Origin: RPQK01 sp041946865
GTDB taxonomy: Bacteria > Acidobacteriota > UBA6911 > RPQK01
NCBI GenBank assembly: GCA_041946865.1
Contig: JBHGBF010000198.1
Location: 1-21,034 of the forward strand
Length of the DNA stretch: 21,034 bases
Direction of reading: 5' to 3'
Within the stretch, counting starts at the first letter, position 1; the number at the start of each line of letters is the position of its first letter. Shown here piece after piece: positions 8,060 to 14,370 of this stretch. Below the pieces are notes generated by a model that was given only the letters and a program-made list of their open reading frames with translations, ran no database searches and was not told where the DNA came from. The position numbers were made by a program, and so were the translations under genes.

Positions 8060-8911
8060 ATGCAAGACCCTGAGCCTGATTATTACGGCATTGAGGAGCA
8101 GGCCCCCGTACCTCAGGACGCGTGGGCGCGCGTCCAGCTTTCGCGTCACGAGAAGCGCCCCTACTCGTTGGACTACATTCAACGGATGTTTACGTCCTTT
8201 CACGAGCTCCACGGCGACCGGAAGTTTGCCGACGACCCGGCCGTAGTCGGCGGATTCGCCCTCCTGGACGGCCTGCCGGTCATGGTGATCGGACAGCAGA
8301 AGGGACGCAGCACCCGCGAGAGGCTTTACCGCAACTACGGCATGCCGAAGCCGGAAGGCTACCGCAAGGCGTTGCGTCTGATGACGCTGGCCGAGAAGTT
8401 CCAACGCCCGGTCCTGACCCTCATTGATACGCCGGGCGCCTACCCCGGCATCGGCGCCGAGGAAAGGGGACAAGCCGAAGCGATCGCCACCAATCTGCGA
8501 GCCATGGCGAGGCTTCGCGTCCCGATCGTCACCAGTGTGCTGGGAGAAGGCGGCAGCGGGGGCGCCTTGGCCATCGGCATGGGCGACCGCGTGCTCATGC
8601 TCGAAAACGCCATCTACTCGGTCATTTCCCCCGAAAGCTGCTCGGCGATTCTTTGGAAAGACCAGGAACACGCGAAAGAGGCGGCCGAAATGCTCCACCT
8701 GACCGCGCCTGACCTGCTGCGCTTCCGGGTCATTGACACGATCGTTTCCGAACCGCCCGGCGGGGCTCACCAGGACTGGGACCAGGCGGCAGCCAATCTG
8801 AAGAAAGCGATCCTGGCAAGCCTGGATACCGTCTGCAACCTCGACGATGAGGAGCGTTGCCAGCTCCGTTTCGAGAAATTCCGTCGAATGGGTGACTTCA
8901 TTGACGGTTAG
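8060..8911 (+). CDS. accA: Acetyl-CoA carboxylase carboxyltransferase subunit alpha
   Basis: With AccD it transfers the carboxyl group from carboxybiotin to acetyl-CoA to give malonyl-CoA, the committed step of fatty-acid synthesis; accD is not in the window. The 283 residues contain the family blocks WARVQLSRHEKRPYSLDYI (22-40), HGDRKFADDPAVVGG, GRSTRERLYRNYGM, IDTPGAYPGIGAEERGQ, GEGGSGGALAIG (crotonase-fold oxyanion region) and SVISPESCSAILWK. It is about 36 residues shorter than E. coli AccA (319). The difference is at the N-terminus, where the usual helical extension of ~60 residues is reduced to ~20 residues (by recalled comparison). The ATG at 8060 is the first sensible start; a GTG at 8009 would translate the palindrome. 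No strong Shine-Dalgarno is seen. Confidence 0.95.
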   Translation: MQDPEPDYYGIEEQAPVPQDAWARVQLSRHEKRPYSLDYIQRMFTSFHELHGDRKFADDPAVVGGFALLDGLPVMVIGQQKGRSTRERLYRNYGMPKPEGYRKALRLMTLAEKFQRPVLTLIDTPGAYPGIGAEERGQAEAIATNLRAMARLRVPIVTSVLGEGGSGGALAIGMGDRVLMLENAIYSVISPESCSAILWKDQEHAKEAAEMLHLTAPDLLRFRVIDTIVSEPPGGAHQDWDQAAANLKKAILASLDTVCNLDDEERCQLRFEKFRRMGDFIDG

Positions 8912-8914
8912 GCA

Positions 8915-9406
8915 GTGACTGATCGCCTCTCGTCCTCTCCGGAACCGCGTTTTCTGGCCGACGTCATGCTCGGCACGCTCGCCAAATGGCTCCGGATTCT
9001 CGGCTACGACACCGTCTACGACAACCGTATCGACGATGACGAGATCGTCGAACAATGCGTCCGGGAAGCTCGCATCGTCCTGACACGCGATGCCCGCCTG
9101 ACTCAGCGACGGTTGCTGCGCGGCGCGCTGCTCATCGAGAGTACGGAGCTCGGGGCGCAAATCCGCCAGGTGCTCGCTTACCTGGGACGCGACGTCGACC
9201 CGAACCGGCTCCTGAGCCGATGCGTCGAATGCAATAGCGTGCTCGAACCCGTTCCGGCTGAGAAGATTCAGCCCCTCGTCCCAGAGTACGTGTTTCGAAC
9301 CCAGCGGGACTTCAAGCAGTGTCCGTCGTGTCACCGTGTCTACTGGGGCGGGACGCACCGGGGCGCGATCCAGAGGCGGCTGACCAAGCTGCTGGCAGGT
9401 GGTTGA
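8915..9406 (+). CDS. Mut7-C RNase-domain protein (PIN-like with zinc ribbon)
   Basis: Predicted 163 residues matching the Mut7-C family, a PIN-like nuclease fold fused to a zinc ribbon; targets are unknown. The family opening FLADVMLGTLAKWLRILGYDT is at 13-33 (D16 and D32 acidic). Further acidic residues are D40-D42 and E43, and D59 lies in VLTRDARL. The zinc ribbon has C103/C106 (CVEC) and C136/C139 (CPSC), with a basic tail. The GTG start at 8915 is 3 nt after the accA stop, so it is probably co-transcribed. The ATG inside DVMLG would remove the first acidic residue and is unlikely. Confidence 0.85.
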   Translation: MTDRLSSSPEPRFLADVMLGTLAKWLRILGYDTVYDNRIDDDEIVEQCVREARIVLTRDARLTQRRLLRGALLIESTELGAQIRQVLAYLGRDVDPNRLLSRCVECNSVLEPVPAEKIQPLVPEYVFRTQRDFKQCPSCHRVYWGGTHRGAIQRRLTKLLAGG

Positions 9407-9539
9407 GCCACCGCCCGACCCGCAACCACACCGCAATCACACTGCGTTTTGTCGACCTCGCCCCGTCTGCTTGTCAGTCGGTCAGCTTTCAGCGTGTCAG
9501 TCTCTCGCCGCTTCTCTCGGCATCGGACTTTCGCCCCCC

Positions 9540-9578
9540 TATAATGAGGCCAGGCATCCTTTGTAATCCTTTAAGGAG
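9540..9578 (+). promoter_or_regulatory. Promoter and Shine-Dalgarno of the 9584 gene
   Basis: A consensus -10 TATAAT lies at 9540-9545 without a clear -35. A good Shine-Dalgarno AAGGAG at 9573-9578 lies 5 nt before the ATG at 9584. This gene therefore uses a conventional leader, unlike several neighbours. Confidence 0.5.
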
Positions 9579-9583
9579 TAAAG

Positions 9584-10303
9584 ATGACATCAGTAAAGAG
9601 GACAGTTGTACCTTTGTCTGTTTTTTTCGTGTGCTTGCTTCTGGGGAGCCCGGCGCTTGCGCAACAGATCCCGGTTTCGGTTCATCAGGCGAAGATGTCC
9701 ATACCGTTTGGGGAAGCAAATGGCGTCCTCGTTCAGCTTGCCGACTATCTCGTCTTTGTCGACGAGGAGCAGCGCGAGAGCTCGTTTGCAGTCAGGCGAT
9801 CCGATATCCGGAATCTGAGCGCGCAGGACGAGACCGTAAACGTGGAGTTAAACCAGCCTGTCAGCGGCCGAAGTGGCCAGATGGATCGACTCGCGTTCCG
9901 GCTGGAAGACCGGGCCGATGTGGCCGCTTTGACCGCCTGGGGAAGTCGCGACACGACGGTACAGCAGTCGGCAAGCAATACCCAGCCGGCTACAAGCACG
10001 AGCGCTTCCAGCGGAATTCTGGGGACCTACCAGGTTAAACACAACCACAGGTTTGGCGACTGCCGGGGCAATCTGATCATCAAGAACGACGGCATCGCCT
10101 ACGAATCGATCAATCAGATTGACCACTCGCGCCAATGGGCCTTTCGGGATATCCAGGAGCTGCACCACGACAATCCTTACAAGCTGAGCATCGACCCGTT
10201 TGCCGGAAACAGTTACGATTTTGACTTCCTGGGCAAAGGCATGGACAACAATGTCTTTCAGGCCGTGGCCCAAAAAGTGACGTCCGCCCGGGTAGCAGAA
10301 TAG
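9584..10303 (+). CDS. Secreted protein of unknown function
   Basis: I do not recognise this family by name. Predicted 239 residues. A clear signal peptide (MTSVKRTVVPLSVFFVCLLL) has a likely cleavage after SPALA at residue 26, so it is exported. The mature part has two segments joined by a Ser/Thr/Ala/Gln-rich linker (about residues 128-144). The first segment (27-125) includes GVLVQLADYLVFVDEEQ. The second (about 145-239) has a beta-rich pattern (GTYQVKHNHRFGDC, GNLIIKNDGIAYES, WAFRDIQELHHDN, YKLSIDP) resembling PH/GRAM-like sheets, which is only an impression. A single cysteine is present in the mature protein. It has its own promoter and Shine-Dalgarno and is convergent with the sulfatase gene. 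Confidence 0.75.
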   Translation: MTSVKRTVVPLSVFFVCLLLGSPALAQQIPVSVHQAKMSIPFGEANGVLVQLADYLVFVDEEQRESSFAVRRSDIRNLSAQDETVNVELNQPVSGRSGQMDRLAFRLEDRADVAALTAWGSRDTTVQQSASNTQPATSTSASSGILGTYQVKHNHRFGDCRGNLIIKNDGIAYESINQIDHSRQWAFRDIQELHHDNPYKLSIDPFAGNSYDFDFLGKGMDNNVFQAVAQKVTSARVAE

Positions 10304-10385
10304 GCGCGCCTCCGGGCCACCCGCGCGCGAGCGCCGCTTCGAGAGCAAGCAGAGCGTCCATTTCTTGCTGTAATGCCTCAGTCTT

Positions 10386-10410
10386 GTTTGTAGTGCCGCC
10401 TTCAGGCGAC
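10386..10410 (+). repeat. CGCCTTCAGGCG-type repeat, copy 1
   Basis: GTTTGTAGTGCCGCC then TTCAGGCGAC matches the family consensus GTTYGTAGTKYCGCC plus TTCAGGCGRC, shared with the two copies at 16089-16169. The core CGCCT-TC-AGGCG can fold into a small hairpin. Confidence 0.7.
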
Positions 10411-10486
10411 CAACACTGTTGACTTAAGGGTTTTTACCCGCGGAGGGGCGCCTGCTTTTTGTCCCGGACTAAGCGGTTAGGAGTTC

Positions 10487-10503
10487 CCCCGGCTCTGCCG
10501 GGG
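10487..10503. repeat. Short GC-rich hairpin
   Basis: CCCCGGC-TCT-GCCGGGG is a perfect 7-bp stem with a 3-nt loop, about 185 nt after the secreted-protein stop. No T-run follows on either strand. It may be part of a larger dispersed repeat or a weak transcription stop. Confidence 0.5.
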
Positions 10504-10542
10504 AGGCCGTCAAGGTCTGACGATTCCGGAAGGCCGTTTCTC

Positions 10543-10703
10543 AGATCCGTAGGACCGGCACGTCAATAGAAACCCAGAGCAGGAGCACCGAGGTCCGTAG
10601 GACCGACACGTGGCCCGGCACGGTTGCAACACGTGTCGGTCCCATGGACCTTGGCCCGCGAGGCTGGGCCGGTTTCTATAAACGTGTCGGTCCTAACGGA
10701 CCT
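10543..10703. repeat. Nested inverted-repeat cluster, four copies of a 21-nt unit
   Basis: The unit AGGTCCGTAGGACCGACACG(T) occurs forward at 10543-10563 (two changes) and 10591-10611, and inverted at 10631-10651 and 10682-10703. The outer pair also share a flanking ATAGAAACC segment, so outer arms of about 40 nt enclose inner arms of about 21 nt. Each unit contains its own small palindrome GGTCC-GTA-GGACC. It lies between convergent genes. Confidence 0.85.
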
Positions 10704-10730
10704 CAGACCGCCAAGCTAACCGGGTTTTGC

Positions 10731-10754
10731 GGGGGCCACCTTTAGGTGGCCCCC
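10731..10754. terminator. Strong hairpin before the sulfatase stop, possible terminator
   Basis: GGGGGCCACC-TTTA-GGTGGCCCCC is a perfect 10-bp stem with a 4-nt loop, 40 nt downstream of the minus-strand stop at 10794. Its position between convergent genes suits a bidirectional stop, but neither strand shows a T-run, so the terminator call is tentative. Confidence 0.4.
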
Positions 10755-10793
10755 CTGGACTTTGGCGAAAATAAACAGATGTGTGAACGTTTT

Positions 10794-12800
10794 TTACGCC
10801 GAAGGCAGATTATCGCGAGCATTAGTGTAATCGGGTTTCAGCGCCAAAGCCCGCTCGAAATGCTGGATCGCCCGGGTCGTCTGCCCCAGCTCGACATAGA
10901 GCAGCCCGAGGTTGTTGTGAGCTTCGGGGACATTGGGATCAATCTGAAGCGCCCGTTCCAGGGTCATGACCGCCTGCTGGGACTGCTTCTGCAGCATCTG
11001 CGCCAGGCCCAGGTTGACCAGGGCGGCCACGTCCGCCGGGCGCCTGCGGGTGATCTCCTGCAAAAGCGTCGCTGCTTTATCAAACTGCCTCTTGCTCAGG
11101 TATAAAGTGGCAAGGTTGTTGAGCGCCGCCTGGTTCTCCGGATCCAGTTTCCGGACGAGTTCAAGCTCGGCTATAGCCTGATCGGCCCTGCCCAGCTGGC
11201 TCAGGGCCATCGCCAGATAGAAGTGCGCTCCCGGGTCTTCGGGCCGCAGCCGCACAGTGGCCCTCAGGTGGGGCACGGCCGCCTCAGGGCGTTTCAATTC
11301 CAGGTAATTGACGGCCTGAACCGAGTGGGCAAAAAACACGTTCGGGTCTGCCGACAGAACCTGGTTCAAGAGATTGACCGATTCCTGCAGGCGGCCTTCC
11401 TGCGAAGCCCGCTGCGCGTCCGAAATCATGTCGAAAAGCCTGATCTTATCCTTGGTATCAGCCAGACGCTGGTTAGGGCCGATCTCAGGCAGTGGAGGAT
11501 TCCCGCCAGCCAAATAACCCAGCGAACGCAGCCTGAGGATCGTCTGCTGGTCAAGGCGTGTCTGACGTGCGGAGCGTGCCGGCCGGTCCATCGCCTGGGC
11601 GGCTATCCGTTGCTTGATCTGACGCAGCTGATCCGCCCGCGAGCGGTTATTTGCCCATAAATTGACTGTCTCCCCCGGATCCTTCTTCAGGTCATAGAGC
11701 TCCGGGCGGGGAGCGTCGATCAGCTTCTCGCCCTTGGCCCGATAGGAGTCCAAACCGCTCCAGCCGTAGTTCAGGAACGGCAGCTGAGTCTCGCTGTACG
11801 CCGCCAGCTCCGGAAGCTCTCCTCCGCTTACGGCAGGAGCCAGGCTGATCCCCTGTGCACCCGGAAGCTGCGGGCGATCCAGGAGATCGAGGACGGTCGG
11901 GGCAATATCGATCAGCCTCACCTGATCGGCTATCCGGCGCCCGTACTGCGTCTGTCCAGGGAGTTTCAGAATCAGAGGGACGTGAAGCGTCGCATCGTAA
12001 AGAAACATGCCGTGGGTCAGCTCACCGTGCTCGCCCAGTCCCTCACCATGGTCGGCCGTCAGGATGACCAGCGAATTTGTCCAGAGTCTCTGTTCCTGCA
12101 GAAAGCCGACGAACTCTCCCAGTTCGGCGTCGACATACGCCACTTCCGCGTCGTAAGGCAGGCGGCCGGGCGCCTGACACTCGGCCGGAGCGGCATAAGG
12201 CGCATGCGGGTCAAACAGATGGATAAATGCAAAGAATGGCCCTCCGGCCACCTGGCCTATCCACTGCCGGGCCTCCGACAGGACCTCTTCCGCCGGTCTC
12301 TCGCTGATTTCCAGCTGGGCGGTTTCCAAGGTATCGCTCTCGAAGTTGTCGTAGTAGTAGTCGAAACCGCGATCCAGCCCAAAGCGGGAGTCGAGCACAA
12401 AGGCGCCGACGAAGGCCCCCGTCCGGTAACCGCTAGAGCCGAGGACCTGGGCCAGCGTCGCCTGCTTCTCTGACAAGACGAACCCTGTGTTGTCGCGAAT
12501 TCCATGAGATACCGGCAGCGCGCCGGTTAACAGAGACGCATGCGCGGGAAGCGTCAGCGGGACCGGGCTGATAGCCTGTTCGAAAAGAATGCTCTGGCCG
12601 GCAAGACGATCGATATTCGGCGTGTGCAGTTTGGCATAGCCGTAAGCTGACAAGTGGTCCGCCCGCAGCGTATCAATGGAAATCAGGATCACGTTCGGGG
12701 TATTGTTGATCGGATCTCCGGAAGAAGGGGCACTTCGGGCACAGTTGGCCAAAAGAGCCAGCGCGGCCAGACTGACCAGGGACCAGGCTCGGCTATGCAT
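10794..12800 (-). CDS. Sulfatase-like hydrolase fused to TPR repeats
   Basis: Predicted 668-residue exported protein. The N-terminus (MHSRAWSLVSLAALALLANC) is a signal sequence; the cysteine at 20 hints at lipidation, although Asn before it is atypical. An alkaline-phosphatase-superfamily/sulfatase domain (about 35-420) has the metal aspartate D43 in ISIDTLRADHLSAYGY, the nucleophile region PLTLPAHASLLTG and the later LTADHGEGLGEHGE. The position normally held by formylglycine Cys/Ser is T83 (T-L-P-A-H), so activity would not use sulfatase maturation. About five TPRs follow (roughly 460-660). An ATG at 12851 opens the frame, but translating from it would add 17 residues that disrupt the signal. 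The ATG at 12800 is preceded by CTTACA-N17-TACAAT. It is divergent from the TPR/CRTAC1 pair. Substrate unknown. Confidence 0.9.
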   Translation of the reverse strand: MHSRAWSLVSLAALALLANCARSAPSSGDPINNTPNVILISIDTLRADHLSAYGYAKLHTPNIDRLAGQSILFEQAISPVPLTLPAHASLLTGALPVSHGIRDNTGFVLSEKQATLAQVLGSSGYRTGAFVGAFVLDSRFGLDRGFDYYYDNFESDTLETAQLEISERPAEEVLSEARQWIGQVAGGPFFAFIHLFDPHAPYAAPAECQAPGRLPYDAEVAYVDAELGEFVGFLQEQRLWTNSLVILTADHGEGLGEHGELTHGMFLYDATLHVPLILKLPGQTQYGRRIADQVRLIDIAPTVLDLLDRPQLPGAQGISLAPAVSGGELPELAAYSETQLPFLNYGWSGLDSYRAKGEKLIDAPRPELYDLKKDPGETVNLWANNRSRADQLRQIKQRIAAQAMDRPARSARQTRLDQQTILRLRSLGYLAGGNPPLPEIGPNQRLADTKDKIRLFDMISDAQRASQEGRLQESVNLLNQVLSADPNVFFAHSVQAVNYLELKRPEAAVPHLRATVRLRPEDPGAHFYLAMALSQLGRADQAIAELELVRKLDPENQAALNNLATLYLSKRQFDKAATLLQEITRRRPADVAALVNLGLAQMLQKQSQQAVMTLERALQIDPNVPEAHNNLGLLYVELGQTTRAIQHFERALALKPDYTNARDNLPSA

Positions 12801-12806
12801 CCGCTG

Positions 12807-12835
12807 ATTGTATCGCGAACCGGGCGCCGTGTAAG
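12807..12835 (-). promoter_or_regulatory. Candidate leaderless promoter of the sulfatase-TPR gene
   Basis: On the minus strand CTTACA (12835-12830), a 17-nt spacer and TACAAT (12812-12807) precede the ATG at 12800 by 6 nt. Matches are four of six and five of six, and the spacing is ideal. The predicted transcript would start at or near the start codon. Confidence 0.5.
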
Positions 12836-13013
12836 GGTGACAAGGTGACAAGGTGACCCCTGATCCTTCGATAACAAATCACGCAGAAGGCGACGAGAAC
12901 CCGTGCACGCGCTGGAAAGGCCGATGGTAGGAGGATCCCGAGGGGGAACGGGCAGTGACGGGGCAAAAGCCGGAGATCCTGGGTCACCCGGTCACCTTGT
13001 CACCCTGTCACCG
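12836..13013. repeat. Mirrored 8-nt repeat arrays in the divergent control region
   Basis: The left array 12836-12858 is GGTGACAA, GGTGACAA, GGTGACC. The right array 12982-13013 reads GGTCACCC, GGTCACCT, TGTCACCC, TGTCACCG, the reverse complement of the same unit. Flanking GATC-CTG/CAG words also match, giving imperfect inverted arms of about 35 nt. Each array sits just upstream of the -10 region of the gene it faces. They could be operators for a shared regulator or a dispersed repeat that happens to lie here. Confidence 0.7.
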
Positions 13014-13027
13014 CCTTTATTCGCGGA

Positions 13028-13036
13028 TGCTATAAT
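13028..13036 (+). promoter_or_regulatory. Extended -10 promoter of the TPR gene
   Basis: TGCTATAAT is a perfect extended -10. The ATG at 13045 begins 8 nt after it, so the mRNA would be leaderless. No -35 with normal spacing is seen; the repeat array ends 17 nt upstream of the TATAAT. Confidence 0.55.
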
Positions 13037-13044
13037 CGCCTGCT

Positions 13045-14370
13045 ATGCTGTCGTGCCTGATTCTGGGACTCGTTTTGCTACAGTCCGGAACCACTCCTGG
13101 GCGGCTTAAGGAAGCCTCCGCAGCTCTTGCCGCCAACGACGTTCAGAAGGCCGAAGCGATACTGCAGCGGACCATCAAGGCGGATCCGAGAAGCGCTGAA
13201 GCCTATCACCTGCTGGGCGCCATTCAATTGACCCAGCGCCGCTTCTCTGAAGCTGAAAGCAGCCTGCAGAAGGCGTTGCAGATTGATCCGAAACTCATTG
13301 CCGCTCACGCGGCCATGGCAGATTTGAGAATCGACCAGAATCGAATGGACGAAGCGACTGCCATCCTGAAGAAGGCCTTGCCGCTTGCCCCCCAGGATGC
13401 CCGGCTGCTGATGCGGCTCGGGACGGTCGAGGCCCAGGCCGGACGGATCGATGAAAGCCTAAAGTACCTGGAGGCTGTTCGCGAGGCCGACGCCACACCG
13501 GGATATTGGGAGATCCTCGGCCGGGCCTACGTCTCGGGGGGCAAGTTCGACCGGGCTGAACAGGCTTACCTCAGGCGACTCAGGCTCGAACCCGGTTCGA
13601 TAGCGACTCTGAGGGTGCTCTCCGGAGTCGCGCTGAAGCTGGGAAACAACCAGAAGGCGTGGGAGTATATCGCGCAAGCCCGGAGGGCCGCGCCTAATCT
13701 GCCGGAGGTCCTTTACGATTTTGCCCAGGTGAGCCTGGTCAACAACCTGGTGGCTGAAGCCATTCGCGCCTTTCGCCTGTTGCTGATCATGGATCCCGAC
13801 AACCCGAGCTACCTCTTCGGCCTGGGGAATGCGCTCCTGGAGAACGTCAATTATGCGGAAGCGGAAACCCATTTTGTCCGTTATGTGGAATTGCGGCCCC
13901 AGGATCCGATGGGGCACTTGATGCTTGGATTCTCGCTGTTTGTGAAGAGACAATATGCGGCGGCCAGAAGCCATCTGGAGACAGCGCTTCAGCTCGATCC
14001 GGACTTTACGGAGGCTTACTACCAACTGGGCGCCATTGCCGCCGCTCTAAATGAAGATGACAAGGCCAGCCAGCTTTTTCAGGAGACCCTGCGCCGTAAC
14101 CCCAAACACGGGCTGGCGCATTTCGGAATCGGGAAGATCTACTTTGGGCAGAAGAAGTACCCAGAAGCGCTGGCGGCAATGCAGAAAGCGGCCGAAAGCA
14201 TTCCCGCGGACCCTGCGCTGCATTTTCATATGAGCCGCGTCTATGCCTTTTTGAATGATAAAGAGAAGGCGAAGGCCGAGATCGAGCTTTATACCAAGCT
14301 GACAGCTGAAAAAGAAAAACGGGAGGTCGAGAGTCGGAGGATAGTCTATGACACGGCCGCCCCGCGATAG
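13045..14370 (+). CDS. TPR repeat protein, exported
   Basis: Predicted 441 residues made almost entirely of tetratricopeptide repeats, about ten to eleven units with the usual signature (for example SAEAYHLLGAIQLTQRRFSE, then AESSLQKALQIDP). TPR solenoids bind peptides or scaffold complexes; no enzymatic domain is visible. The short hydrophobic start MLSCLILGLVLLQSG suggests a brief signal peptide or anchor. The C-terminus is Lys/Glu-rich (KEKAKAEIELYTKLTAEKEK). The ATG at 13045 lies 8 nt after a consensus extended -10. Its 3' end overlaps the CRTAC1-like gene by 23 nt, so the two products are probably made together and may work together. It is divergent from another TPR-bearing gene. Binding partner unknown. 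Confidence 0.88.
   Translation: MLSCLILGLVLLQSGTTPGRLKEASAALAANDVQKAEAILQRTIKADPRSAEAYHLLGAIQLTQRRFSEAESSLQKALQIDPKLIAAHAAMADLRIDQNRMDEATAILKKALPLAPQDARLLMRLGTVEAQAGRIDESLKYLEAVREADATPGYWEILGRAYVSGGKFDRAEQAYLRRLRLEPGSIATLRVLSGVALKLGNNQKAWEYIAQARRAAPNLPEVLYDFAQVSLVNNLVAEAIRAFRLLLIMDPDNPSYLFGLGNALLENVNYAEAETHFVRYVELRPQDPMGHLMLGFSLFVKRQYAAARSHLETALQLDPDFTEAYYQLGAIAAALNEDDKASQLFQETLRRNPKHGLAHFGIGKIYFGQKKYPEALAAMQKAAESIPADPALHFHMSRVYAFLNDKEKAKAEIELYTKLTAEKEKREVESRRIVYDTAAPR

Larger units (their letters stand above)
10304..10793. other. Gene-free 490-bp interval rich in inverted repeats
   Basis: This interval lies between convergent genes and has no supported coding region. It holds four structures listed separately: a CGCCTTCAGGCG repeat (10386-10410), a short GC hairpin (10487-10503), a nested four-copy inverted repeat (10543-10703) and a perfect 10-bp hairpin (10731-10754). 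The rest shows no further signal. Confidence 0.7.

Noticed and set aside
8054..9436. 460-codon minus-strand open frame across accA and the Mut7-C gene
   Set aside because: It spans two well-supported opposite-strand genes and has low-complexity shadow composition.
10543..10703. Possible CRISPR array from the repeated 21-nt unit
   Set aside because: The units are in mixed orientation with uneven spacing and there are no cas genes; this is an inverted-repeat cluster.
12741..12743. Firm lipoprotein call for the sulfatase-TPR protein (Cys20)
   Set aside because: The residue before the cysteine is Asn, not the usual Gly, Ala or Ser, so ordinary signal-peptide cleavage or an anchor remains as likely.
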